A stretch of DNA of 52,982 nt from Pseudomonadota bacterium (GTDB lineage Bacteria > Desulfobacterota > Desulfovibrionia > Desulfovibrionales > Desulfovibrionaceae). A program made the position numbers and the translations under genes. Below, piece after piece: positions 41,722-49,644 of the stretch. Under the pieces are notes generated by a model. That model was not told where the DNA came from. It did no database searches and was given only the letters and a program-made list of their open reading frames with translations. Position 1 is the stretch's first letter. Each line of letters starts with the position of its first letter. The stretch spans positions 1 through 52,982 of the forward strand of contig JAEXRD010000140.1 in NCBI GenBank assembly GCA_023438245.1, in the 5' to 3' direction.

Positions 41722-43410
41722 CTAGTCGTTCATGGACTCAGCCAGCGCGGCGATCTCCTCGCGGATGACCTTGGCGGCCTCGCGGGGCACGGCGCGCTCG
41801 ATCTCGGCGCGCATGTCCTGGTCCATCTGGGCCTGCCGGTCCTCCAGCAGGGCCAGGCGCTCCTTGACCTGCGTGGCGGTGCGGCCGTCCTCCTCCAGCA
41901 CGGAGCGCAGGGAGGACAGCTCCTCGCGCAGGGCGGAGGCCTCCTCCTCGGCGGCGCGCAGGCGCTGCTCCAGGCCGGAGATGATCTGTTCCTTCTCCAC
42001 CAGCTGGCCCTGCATGCCCACCACGGTGACGCTGCCGCCCAGGACCTGGTGCTTCAGCTCGGTGAGCATCTTCTGCATCTCGGCCAGCACCTCCGGGGTC
42101 AGGATGACCTGGGTGGCGGCGGGTGCGGGCTCGGCGGCGGCAACCGGTTCGGGCATCGCGGCGGCGGCCACGGCGGACCCGACAGCGGCTCCGGCCACGG
42201 CGCCCAGCACGGCCTCGGCGTGCACCTGCTCCAGCAGGGTTCCGGCATCCAGCGGCATCTCGGAGGCCACCTCGGGCAGGTGCGCGTCAAAGCCCTCCAG
42301 GCCTTCATCCAGGGTGACAGAGGCCTCGTCCGCACCAAAATCCGGCCCATGGTCCGCGCCGAGATCCACAACGGCCTCGGCATGGGCGCCCAGGTCGAGC
42401 AGGGATTCCGGCTCGGCTTCGGCGGCCGGTTCCACGTGCGCGTCGGCGCCCAGGTCGGCGTCCACAAGCGACAGCGCGGCGTTGGCCAGGTCGTCGGCGG
42501 TGGGCATGTCCGTCATGTCCGGGGCCACGATGTCGTCCAGGGCGCTCAGAACCGCTCCCGGCTCGGGCTCGGAGATATCGGGCAGGGTCAGGTCCAGCGC
42601 GTCGCCCGTTTCTGCCGAAATGGCGTCCGGCCCGGCGGCTGGGGCCTCCTCAAGCAGGTCGCCCAGGCTCAGGTCCAGGGCGTCCTCCGCCTCGGGGGCG
42701 GCGGCCGACACGGGGGCCTTGGGCACGTCCAGCACGTCGTCCAGCCCGTGCATGTCGATGCCGTCCAGCGGACCGTCAAGCAGCGGAGCGGCGGCCATCG
42801 GCTCCTCGGAAGCGAGCGGCGCGGGCGCGGCCAGGGTCTGGCCGGCATCGCCCAGCTCGGAAATAAGCGAATCCAGGCCCGCGATGTCGATGCCGCCGTC
42901 CTTGCCGCCAGCATCCTCTGCGGGCGGGGTCAGGTCCAGCGGGCCATCGGCGGCGAAGGCCGAAAGATCGAGCGCGTCGTCATCGTCAGTGGCGCCAGCG
43001 ACGGCGGAAGCCTCCTCGCTTGCGGCAAAGGCGGAGAGGTCGAGCACGTCCTCGTCGCCGGCCATTCCGGCGGGTCCGGCAGGTTCGGCCACGGCCTCGG
43101 CAAAGGCCGAGAGATCGAGGGCGTCCTCCTCGCTGTCCATGACAGGGGCGGCAGGCGCGGCGGGCTGTTCGTCGCCGAGGATGTCCTGCAGCAGCAGGGC
43201 GTCCACGTCGTCGCCGGCACCGGCGGGCGCGGCGGCGGGCTTTTTGGCGGCGGCGGCAGCCTCCGCCTGGGCGAGATCCTCCGCAAAGAGGGCCTCCAGC
43301 TCCTTTTCGAAGTCGCTCTCCTGGGTGCTGGCCTTGGGCTTCTGGGCTGGCGCGCCCAGCCCGTCCAGATCGAGGATGTCGTCTTCAGGAGAGGGGGGAG
43401 TCGGCGTCAT
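41722..43410 (-). CDS. Acidic repeat protein with C-terminal coiled coil
   Basis: A 562-aa soluble protein that I cannot assign to a named family. Residues 1-420 are Ala/Asp/Glu/Pro-rich, probably disordered, and repeat a short motif of the form (D/E)-D-x-L-D-L: DDILDLDGL, EDALDLSAFA, EDVLDLSAFA, DDALDLSAFA, EDALDLSLGDLL, GDALDLTLPDI, with weaker GPLDLTPP and SLLDLGA. Residues about 440-540 form a coiled coil (VEKEQIISGLEQRLRAAEEEASALREELSSLR). ATG 43410 is picked for its GGAGGAGG site. It has no signal peptide or TM. A scaffold role with many docking motifs is inferred. It shares direction with the cytochrome c3 gene but a terminator separates them. Confidence 0.75.
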   Translation of the reverse strand: MTPTPPSPEDDILDLDGLGAPAQKPKASTQESDFEKELEALFAEDLAQAEAAAAAKKPAAAPAGAGDDVDALLLQDILGDEQPAAPAAPVMDSEEDALDLSAFAEAVAEPAGPAGMAGDEDVLDLSAFAASEEASAVAGATDDDDALDLSAFAADGPLDLTPPAEDAGGKDGGIDIAGLDSLISELGDAGQTLAAPAPLASEEPMAAAPLLDGPLDGIDMHGLDDVLDVPKAPVSAAAPEAEDALDLSLGDLLEEAPAAGPDAISAETGDALDLTLPDISEPEPGAVLSALDDIVAPDMTDMPTADDLANAALSLVDADLGADAHVEPAAEAEPESLLDLGAHAEAVVDLGADHGPDFGADEASVTLDEGLEGFDAHLPEVASEMPLDAGTLLEQVHAEAVLGAVAGAAVGSAVAAAAMPEPVAAAEPAPAATQVILTPEVLAEMQKMLTELKHQVLGGSVTVVGMQGQLVEKEQIISGLEQRLRAAEEEASALREELSSLRSVLEEDGRTATQVKERLALLEDRQAQMDQDMRAEIERAVPREAAKVIREEIAALAESMND

Positions 43411-43435
43411 GGTCTCCTCCTCCACGAGAAAAGTT

Positions 43436-43464
43436 AAAAAAAGGGGGCCGCTTGCGCAGCCCCC
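43436..43464 (-). terminator. Intrinsic terminator of the cytochrome c3 gene
   Basis: On the minus strand a GGGGGCTGC/GCGGCCCCC stem (43443-43464) is followed by a run of seven T (43436-43442), 19 bp after the cytochrome stop. Confidence 0.88.
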
Positions 43465-43482
43465 TGTGAAGCTCGGGCCGGA

Positions 43483-43887
43483 CTAGGCCTTAGGATGGCA
43501 CTTGTCGCAGGCGGTGGGAACGTTGGGCTTGGCTTCCTTCTTGGCCTTGTGGCAACCCACGCAAGACTTGGGGTTGTTGCCGTGGAAGGCGTTGTAGTAG
43601 GACTTGGGGCCCTGCTTGGCGACCAGATCGTCGTGGCAGCCCTTGCTGTCGCAACCGGCGTACTCGTTGCCCTTGGCGTCCTTCTTGTGGTGGCAGTCGG
43701 CGCACTTCACTTCAGCGTGCTTCTTGTGCGGGAACTTCACCAGGGACTTGGTCATCTTCATGCCGGCGGGGGCCTTGAAGGTGATGTCGGCGTCCGGGGC
43801 CTTCTTGGCCGGGGCGGCGTACAGGGGCAGGGCCAGGGCGAAAGCCAGGGCGGCAACAACCAGGGTCATAAAGAGAGAACGTTTCAT
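43483..43887 (-). CDS. Tetraheme cytochrome c3 (periplasmic)
   Basis: A 134-aa class III cytochrome c: signal peptide (1-24, ending PLYA), then four heme motifs CADCH, CDSKGCH (CX4CH), CVGCH and CDKCH, with the extra His residues (FPHKKH, CHHKK, FHG) as axial ligands. This is the abundant periplasmic electron carrier of sulfate reducers, partner of hydrogenases and formate dehydrogenases. ATG 43887 has GGAGG/GAGGAG upstream; the longer frame has no signal peptide. Exact type (TpI or a paralogue) needs comparison. Own promoter and terminator suggest a monocistronic, strongly expressed gene. Confidence 0.93.
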   Translation of the reverse strand: MKRSLFMTLVVAALAFALALPLYAAPAKKAPDADITFKAPAGMKMTKSLVKFPHKKHAEVKCADCHHKKDAKGNEYAGCDSKGCHDDLVAKQGPKSYYNAFHGNNPKSCVGCHKAKKEAKPNVPTACDKCHPKA

Positions 43888-43988
43888 GCTCCTCAATCCT
43901 CCTTGAACGTACGTGAACACTCCACTAACCACTGCCTATGGATGAGTTCCCGAAAACAGCAGGGAACCATTCCGAGACGAACACTCAC

Positions 43989-44018
43989 CGAATACCCCCA
44001 AACCGCGTTTCCTGGCAA
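43989..44018 (-). promoter_or_regulatory. Candidate cytochrome c3 promoter
   Basis: On the minus strand TTGCCA (44013-44018) and TATTCG (43989-43994) are spaced 18 bp, about 100 bp upstream of the start. The -35 box matches 5 of 6 consensus bases and the -10 box 3 of 6. Confidence 0.4.
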
Positions 44019-44049
44019 GGGCGGCGGCCCACTTTTCCAGGGATTTTTT

Positions 44050-44841
44050 TCACGAACCTCCGGCGGTTCCGTCGCCCAGTGCGTACTTGCCTGCGTATCC
44101 GCGCGGCGTGAGCATCCGTGGACCGGACTTGGCCTCGAGCGTCCGGGTGGCGCTGTTGCCCACGATGAGCACGCTGAGCATGTCCACCTGGCCGGGGTCG
44201 AGCCCAGCCAGCGTGGTCACCAGCGCCTCCTGCTCCGGGCGGAAGGCGCTTTTCACCAGGCCCACGGGGGTGGCGGGTCCGCGGTGGCGGGCGATGACGG
44301 CCAGCGCGCGGCCCAGGTGATCGGCGCGCCTGCGCGAGCGCGGGTTGTACACGGCGATGACGAAGTCCGCCCCCGCCGCCGCATCCAGCCTGCGCTCGAT
44401 GACCTCCCACGGCGTAAGCAGGTCCGACAGGCTGACCACGGCGAAGTCGTGCATGAGCGGAGCGCCCAGGAGCGCCGCCGCCGCGCACACCGCCGGGATG
44501 CCCGGCACCACCTCGATGTCCAGCGAACCGACCAGCCCGCGCGCCTCGGCCAGCTCCAGCACCAGCCCGGCCATGGCGTACACGCCGGGGTCGCCGCTGC
44601 ACACCACGGCCACCTCGTCCCCGGCCAGGGCCAGGTCCAGGGCGGCGGCGCAGCGTTCCACCTCGCCCATCATGCCCGTGGCCACCACCCGGCGCGCGGC
44701 CAGGATCTCCGGGTCCACCAGCTCCACGTAGGCGGTGTAGCCCACGATGCACGCGGCGCGCTCAAGCGCCGCCCGCGCCAGGGGAGGCAAGAGCCCCGCG
44801 TCTCCGGGCCCAAGGCCCACCACGGTCACACGTCCAGCCAC
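44050..44841 (-). CDS. cbiH: (Cobalt-)precorrin-3B C17-methyltransferase
   Basis: A 263-aa SAM-dependent corrin methylase that methylates C17 with ring contraction. VTVVGLGPGDAGLLPPLA, GYTAYVELV, CSGDPGVYAMAG, VPGIPAVCAAAALLGAPL and VYNPRSRRRADHL are the CbiH/CobJ landmarks. The start is GTG 44841 with AAGGAGAG upstream, one base after the cbiG stop. Called cbiH because cbiG and cbiD of the anaerobic route are here; the CobJ name is used for homologues of the aerobic route. Third gene of the cbiET-G-H operon. Confidence 0.9.
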   Translation of the reverse strand: MAGRVTVVGLGPGDAGLLPPLARAALERAACIVGYTAYVELVDPEILAARRVVATGMMGEVERCAAALDLALAGDEVAVVCSGDPGVYAMAGLVLELAEARGLVGSLDIEVVPGIPAVCAAAALLGAPLMHDFAVVSLSDLLTPWEVIERRLDAAAGADFVIAVYNPRSRRRADHLGRALAVIARHRGPATPVGLVKSAFRPEQEALVTTLAGLDPGQVDMLSVLIVGNSATRTLEAKSGPRMLTPRGYAGKYALGDGTAGGS

Positions 44842-44842
44842 C

Positions 44843-45880
44843 CTACTCTCCTTCGCGTTCCGCCAGGGCCACGGCGCAGGTCACGCGCTCGCCCTTGGTC
44901 TTGGGGACAATCAGCTCGCCTTTTTGCGCCAGCAGCAGGGCCGCAGCCTCGCACACGCTGCCCGTGCCCACCCGCCTGCGCACCGTCTCGGACTGTCCGG
45001 CGGCCTCCACGGCCGCCAGTTCATCCGCAGTGAAATATACAACTTCCGAGCCAAGGCCCTCCAGGGCCTCGCACATGCCCGGATCTTCACGCTTTATCTC
45101 CGCAGTGCCGACCCTGCCGATGCTCCGGAGGTCCAGCCCGGACTGCGCAAGCACCGTCGCCACGTGCGCACGAATTTCCCGCGCCGAGGTTCCCTTGCGG
45201 CTGCCCAGGCCCAGGCACAGGCAGCGCGGCCAAGCCCGGAAGGTCATCGGAAATTCCCCGCCCGCGCGCCAGTGGCACCACACGCCCGGCGCATCCGGGT
45301 TCCAGGCCTCGGGGCTGGTGGGAACCAGCAGCCCGCCCGCCTCCTCGCCACCCAACAGGCGTCCTTCCGGATCATGCACCTGCACGGGCCTGCCCTCGAT
45401 GAGCGCGGCGGAGACCGCCTTCACGGCCTGCGCATTCTCCACGGCCATGCCCGCCCGCGCGGCCAATTCGTCCACGCCCGGCAGCCCGGCCACGTCCGTG
45501 CCGGTGGTGATGACCGCCTGCGCGCCGGTGAGCCGGGCCAGCTCGCGGGCCAGGGCGTTGGCCCCGCCCACGTGCCCGGAAACCAGGCTTACGGCGAAGC
45601 GCCCGGCCTGGTCGAGGACCACCACCGCCGGATCGACGCCCTTGCCCTGCAAATGCGGCGCGATGGCCCGCACGGCGATGCCCGATGCGCCCACGAACAC
45701 GTGGCGCGCAAAGGCCGAAAAGGTGCGCTCCATCAGCTCGGGGAGGCTCTCGAAAGGGGTTGCGGCACCGACTGCGAGCCGTGCGGGCGCGAACACCCGC
45801 GCCCCCAGCTCCGGGGCCAGCCGCAGGGCCAGCTCCAGGCCCGGCGCGCTCAGGGCGTAGACGGCGCAGGACCCGTGCAT
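44843..45880 (-). CDS. cbiG: Cobalt-precorrin-5A hydrolase CbiG
   Basis: A 345-aa enzyme that opens the delta-lactone of cobalt-precorrin-5A and releases acetaldehyde in anaerobic B12 synthesis. The N-terminal domain (AVYALSAPGLELALRL, FVGASGIAVRAIAPHL, DPAVVVLDQAGRFAVSLVSGHVGGANALAR) and the C-terminal CbiG-C domain (CLGLGSRKGTSAREIRAHV, SVCEAAALLLA) are complete. ATG 45880 is given; a GTG at 45892 overlapping the cbiET stop (GTGA) adds four residues and is equally likely by coupling. Confidence 0.92.
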   Translation of the reverse strand: MHGSCAVYALSAPGLELALRLAPELGARVFAPARLAVGAATPFESLPELMERTFSAFARHVFVGASGIAVRAIAPHLQGKGVDPAVVVLDQAGRFAVSLVSGHVGGANALARELARLTGAQAVITTGTDVAGLPGVDELAARAGMAVENAQAVKAVSAALIEGRPVQVHDPEGRLLGGEEAGGLLVPTSPEAWNPDAPGVWCHWRAGGEFPMTFRAWPRCLCLGLGSRKGTSAREIRAHVATVLAQSGLDLRSIGRVGTAEIKREDPGMCEALEGLGSEVVYFTADELAAVEAAGQSETVRRRVGTGSVCEAAALLLAQKGELIVPKTKGERVTCAVALAEREGE

Positions 45881-45888
45881 GGGGTCCG

Positions 45889-47145
45889 TCACGAGTGCTG
45901 GACGGGTTTGTCCGCCCAGATGATGAACACCGGGCTCTGGGCGCGCAGGCGCAGGTCCCCGGCCAGGCGCTCGGAAACGCTGGCCGAGAGCTGGCTGACG
46001 CCGTAGTTCCAGCCGTGGGCGTGCAGGTATTCCTTGGCGCGGAACAGCGTGTCCAGCAGCACGGCGTGGATGACCACGCGCCCGCCGGGCCTGAGCCTGC
46101 GGCAGGCGGCGGAGAGCGGCCTGGTGTCGCTGCCCAGCCCACCGCCGATGAACACGCGGTCCGGGTCGGGCAGGTCGTTCAGGGCCTCGGGCATCTCGCC
46201 CAGCACCGTGTCCACCAGCCAGGCCCCGATGCGCCGCACGTTCTCGCGGATCATGGCCGCGCGGCGGGGGTTCTTCTCGATGGCGTACACGCGCCCCTCG
46301 TGGGCCAGGTGCGAGGCCTCGATGGCCACGGAGCCGCAGCCCGCGCCCATGTCCCAGACCACGTGGTCCGGGGCCACGCCCAGCATGGCCAGGCCCGTGG
46401 CGCGCACCGGCAGCTTGGTGATGAGCTCCTTTTCGTGGAAATAGTAGTGGTCCGGAATGCCCAGCATGAGCGGGATTTCCGGCGGGGCCAGGCGCTCCAC
46501 GATGACCAGGTTCAGATCGGCGAAGGGCAGGTCCCAGGCCTCCTCCAGGCGCAGGCGGCGGGCGGTCTCGTTGGGCGCGCCCAGGTTCTCCAGCACGATG
46601 AGGCAGGCGTCGGTGACGCCGCGCTCCAGCAGGGCCTGGGCGATGGCCGCCGGGGAATTCTCGGCGTCGGTGAACACGGCGATGTGCTCGAACCGGGCCA
46701 GGGCGGCGTAGAGCGGATTGTAGTCGTCGCGCCCGTGCAGGCTCACCACGCGCACCCCGTGCCAGGGCAGGCCCACGCGGGCCGCGGCCATCTGCAGGGT
46801 GCACAGGTTGGGGTGCACGTGCACGTTCGCCGCGCCCAGCCGCTCGATGAGCCGCTTGCCCAGGCCGAAGAACAGCGGGTCGCCGTCGGCCAGCACCACC
46901 ACGCGCCTGCCCGCAGCGTGCTCGCGGGCGATCTCGTCCAGGATGGGCGAAAGCGGGCCGGAGATGGGAATGCTGCGCTCCGGGCGGCACTGGTCCGGCG
47001 CGGCCTCCAGCAGCCTGCGCCCGGCCACCACCACGTCCGCGCCGCACAGCACGTCCTCCACCCCCGGCGGGGGCAGCAGCACGCCGGGCCGCAGGCCCAC
47101 CACGTGCACGGGGTTGTGCGCCTTCTCGAATACCTTGCCGAACAT
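45889..47145 (-). CDS. cbiET: Fused precorrin-6Y methyltransferase/decarboxylase CbiET (CobL type)
   Basis: A 418-aa fusion. The CbiE methylase domain (about 10-210: VVVLADGDPLFFGLGKRL, NLCTLQMAAARVGLPWHGVRVVSLHGR) methylates C5, and the CbiT domain (about 220-418: VWDMGAGCGSVAIEAS as SAM motif I, VFIGGGLGSDTRPL) does C15 methylation with C12 decarboxylation. Start ATG 47145 (MFGKVFEKAH) has only a weak ribosome site (GGGGTG). First gene of the minus-strand operon. Confidence 0.92.
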   Translation of the reverse strand: MFGKVFEKAHNPVHVVGLRPGVLLPPPGVEDVLCGADVVVAGRRLLEAAPDQCRPERSIPISGPLSPILDEIAREHAAGRRVVVLADGDPLFFGLGKRLIERLGAANVHVHPNLCTLQMAAARVGLPWHGVRVVSLHGRDDYNPLYAALARFEHIAVFTDAENSPAAIAQALLERGVTDACLIVLENLGAPNETARRLRLEEAWDLPFADLNLVIVERLAPPEIPLMLGIPDHYYFHEKELITKLPVRATGLAMLGVAPDHVVWDMGAGCGSVAIEASHLAHEGRVYAIEKNPRRAAMIRENVRRIGAWLVDTVLGEMPEALNDLPDPDRVFIGGGLGSDTRPLSAACRRLRPGGRVVIHAVLLDTLFRAKEYLHAHGWNYGVSQLSASVSERLAGDLRLRAQSPVFIIWADKPVQHS

Positions 47146-47277
47146 TCGCACCCCATACCGTGAAACGGCTCCGGGGTGAAGGGGGGAATCTCCCGCCGCG
47201 CCAGGGAACCTGGAGGAGTTTGCGGACAGCGCGGTTTGGGTGTATTCGACCCACAATACCATAGCATGGAGGCCCGT
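47146..47277. promoter_or_regulatory. Divergent promoter region of the two cobalamin-linked operons
   Basis: This 132-bp gap feeds cbiET-G-H leftward and the isochorismatase operon rightward. It holds a CACCCC (47149-47154) / GGGGTG (47173-47178) stem and a small CCAGG-GAA-CCTGG hairpin (47201-47213), and an AT-rich patch near 47235-47265. A possible plus promoter is TTGCGG then TATTCG. A full cobalamin riboswitch would not fit and its conserved core is not seen. Confidence 0.4.
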
Positions 47278-47823
47278 GTGTCCGACGTCCTCGTCATCAT
47301 CGACATCCAGAACGACTATTTCCCCGGCGGGGCCATGGAACTGCACCGCGCCGAGGAGGCCGGGCAGGCGGCCGCCGGGGTGCTGGCGCGCTTCCGGGCC
47401 GCCGCCCTCCCGGTCATCCACGTGCAGCACGAGTCCGTGCGCCCCGGCTCGACGTTCTTTCTGCCCGGCACCACGGGCATGGACATCCACCCCTGCGTGG
47501 CGCCCCTGCCTGGGGAAAAGATCGTGCGCAAGCACTACCCCAACAGCTTCCGCGAGACCGACCTGCTTGAGACCCTGCGCGGCCTGGGCGCCACGCGCCT
47601 GACCATCTGCGGCATGATGACCAACATGTGCGTGGACGCGGGCGTGCGCGCCGCCGCCGACCTTGGGTTCTCCTGCCGCGTGGTGGCCGACGCCTGCGCC
47701 GCCCGACCCCTGGCCTTCGGGGGCGTGGAGGTGCCCGCGCCCCAGGTGCAGGCGGCCTTCCTGTGCGCCCTGTCCCTGGCCTACGCCCAGGTGGCCCCGG
47801 CCGCCGAACTCGACCTGCCCTAA
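47278..47823 (+). CDS. Isochorismatase-family cysteine hydrolase
   Basis: A 181-aa cytoplasmic hydrolase of the isochorismatase/nicotinamidase fold. The catalytic triad is Asp9 (IIDIQNDYF), Lys85 (VRKHYPNSF) and Cys118 (GMMTNMCVDAG). The GTG start at 47278 has GGAGG five bases upstream; the ATG at 47266 overlaps that site. Substrate is unknown; nicotinamidase is possible but the metal-site residues do not settle it. It leads a run with a lipoprotein, an SDR-DUF2867 protein and cbiD. Confidence 0.9.
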   Translation: MSDVLVIIDIQNDYFPGGAMELHRAEEAGQAAAGVLARFRAAALPVIHVQHESVRPGSTFFLPGTTGMDIHPCVAPLPGEKIVRKHYPNSFRETDLLETLRGLGATRLTICGMMTNMCVDAGVRAAADLGFSCRVVADACAARPLAFGGVEVPAPQVQAAFLCALSLAYAQVAPAAELDLP

Positions 47824-47833
47824 AGGAGGACCC

Positions 47834-48067
47834 ATGCGCCGCAAGACCGCCGTTTTCGTCGCCGTTCTCGCCGTCTCGCTCCTCGCGGGCTGCCTGCCCA
47901 AGGGCAAGGAGTGGGTGCATCCGCGCATCGCCGACCCGCGCAAGGAGGACAAGCAGTTCCAGGAGGACACCGAGTTCTGCAAGACCAAGGTGGGGCCGCA
48001 AGGCGGGGACTCGGCCATGGCCGACTGCTACCGACGCCTGGGCTGGAAGCCCGTGGAAAAGGACTAG
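47834..48067 (+). CDS. Small lipoprotein, 77 aa
   Basis: A small secreted lipoprotein with signal and lipobox LLAGC (Cys20). The mature part is 58 residues, charged, with two further Cys (FCKTK, ADCYRRLGW) that could form a disulfide. The C-terminal CYRRLGWKPV segment resembles short envelope lipoproteins found in Desulfovibrio-type genomes. AAGGAGG precedes ATG 47834. It lies 10 bp after the isochorismatase gene and 8 bp before the SDR gene. No function known. Confidence 0.8.
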   Translation: MRRKTAVFVAVLAVSLLAGCLPKGKEWVHPRIADPRKEDKQFQEDTEFCKTKVGPQGGDSAMADCYRRLGWKPVEKD

Positions 48068-48075
48068 GAGGACCC

Positions 48076-49644
48076 ATGGAAAAGGCCGGACCGGTATTCA
48101 TCGCCGGGTCAACGGGCTATGTGGGCGGACGGCTGACGCCGCTCTTGCTCGCGCGCGGGCACCAGGTGCGCGCCGCGGCCCGCAGCCCGCGCAAGCTGGT
48201 GGGCAGGCCCTGGGCGAATCACCCGAACCTGGCAATCGTCCCGGCGGACGTCACCGACCGCGCCAGCCTGGTGGCGGGCATGCAAGGCTGCCGCGCGGCC
48301 TACTACCTCGTGCACTCCATGGGCCTGGGCGGCGATTTCGCAAAGGCCGACCGCGAGGCCGCCGAGAACATGACCCAGGCCGCGAAAGAGGCCGGGGTGG
48401 AGCGCATCATCTACCTGGGCGGCCTGGGAGACGACGCCCCGGACCTCTCCGAGCACCTGCGCTCGCGCGCCGAGGTGGGCAAAATCTTCATGAACGGCCC
48501 GGTGCCCGCCACGGTGCTGCGCGCCGCCGTGATCCTGGGCTCGGGCAGCGCCAGCTTCGAGATCATCCGCAACCTGGTGGAGCGCCTGCCGCTCATGATC
48601 ACCCCGCGCTGGGTGCGCACGCGCTGCCAGCCCATCGCCGTCAGCAACGTGCTGGGCTACCTCGCGGGCTGCCTGGAAAACCCGGCCACCGCCGGGCAGG
48701 TGCTGGACATCGGCGGGCCGGACGTGCTGACCTACGGCGAGCTGTTCCGGGAATACGCCGCCGCCGCGGGCGTGCGCGCCCCGCTCATCCTGCCCGTGCC
48801 GCTCTTGACTCCCACCCTCAGCGCCGCCTGGGTCAACCTCATCACCCCGGTGCCCATGCACCTCATCCGCCCGCTCATCGAGGGGCTGAGGAACGAGGTG
48901 GTCTGCAAGGACAATCGCATCCGCGAGCTGGTGCCCCAGCCCCTGCTCTCCTGCCGCGAGGCCATGCGCGCCGCCGTGGACGAGCTGCGCCACCGCGCGG
49001 TGCCCACCTGCTGCCACGACGCGGGCTTCGCCTGCGAAAATCTTCCCGAAGGCCCCGGCGTGGATGAGCGCATCGCCGCCGGCGCCTCTTGCCCTGCGGA
49101 GTGGAGCCGCCCCGGCGACGCGCCCTTCGCGGGCGGCACGCGCTTCACCTGCGACTACGCCGCCACGCTCTCCGCCACGCCGGACAAGGTCTGGAGGGCG
49201 GTGGCGCGCATCGGCGGGAACACCGGCTGGTACGCGGGCGACGTGCTCTGGCGCGTGCGCGGGTTCTTCGACAAGCTCCTCGGCGGGCCGGGCAGTTCGC
49301 GCGGGCGGCGCGACCCGGAGAACATCGCCGTGGGCGACGCCCTGGACTTCTGGCGCGTGCTGGACGCCCAGCCGGAGCGGCGGCTGCTGCTGCTGGCGGA
49401 GATGAAGGTGCCCGGCACGGCCACGCTGGAGCTGCGGATTTCCCCTGCGGAAAACGGCTCCGAGCTCATGCTGCTGTCCACCTTCCAGCCGCGCGGGCTC
49501 ATGGGCGTGGCCTACTGGTGGGCCATGTACCCGGCGCACGCCCCGCTGTTCAAGGGCATGCTCACGAACATCGCCCGTGCCGTGGGCTGCGCCGTCGCCG
49601 AGGGCCCCAGCCCGCTCAGGCAGCGCCCGGAGCTGGGCCGGTGA
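48076..49644 (+). CDS. SDR (atypical, NAD(P)-binding) protein fused to DUF2867
   Basis: A 522-aa protein with a Rossmann domain (1-~300: VFIAGSTGYVGGRLTPLL is the dinucleotide loop, YYLVHSMG and IIYLGGLGDD follow) and a C-terminal DUF2867, START-like domain (~350-510: GNTGWYAGDVLWRVRGFFDKLLGGPG, DALDFWRVLD, STFQPRGLMGVAYWWAMYP). The Rossmann half resembles the NmrA/NDUFA9-like atypical SDRs. Such fusions may act in lipid or quinone chemistry, but a reaction is not established. AGGAGG precedes ATG 48076; its stop overlaps the cbiD start. Confidence 0.88.
   Translation: MEKAGPVFIAGSTGYVGGRLTPLLLARGHQVRAAARSPRKLVGRPWANHPNLAIVPADVTDRASLVAGMQGCRAAYYLVHSMGLGGDFAKADREAAENMTQAAKEAGVERIIYLGGLGDDAPDLSEHLRSRAEVGKIFMNGPVPATVLRAAVILGSGSASFEIIRNLVERLPLMITPRWVRTRCQPIAVSNVLGYLAGCLENPATAGQVLDIGGPDVLTYGELFREYAAAAGVRAPLILPVPLLTPTLSAAWVNLITPVPMHLIRPLIEGLRNEVVCKDNRIRELVPQPLLSCREAMRAAVDELRHRAVPTCCHDAGFACENLPEGPGVDERIAAGASCPAEWSRPGDAPFAGGTRFTCDYAATLSATPDKVWRAVARIGGNTGWYAGDVLWRVRGFFDKLLGGPGSSRGRRDPENIAVGDALDFWRVLDAQPERRLLLLAEMKVPGTATLELRISPAENGSELMLLSTFQPRGLMGVAYWWAMYPAHAPLFKGMLTNIARAVGCAVAEGPSPLRQRPELGR

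Noticed and set aside
47146..47277. Cobalamin riboswitch before the cbi operons; CCAGGGAACCTGG recalls the B12 box
   Set aside because: The gap is 132 bp, too short for the ~200-nt aptamer plus promoters, and the conserved core strings are absent. It is a simple hairpin.
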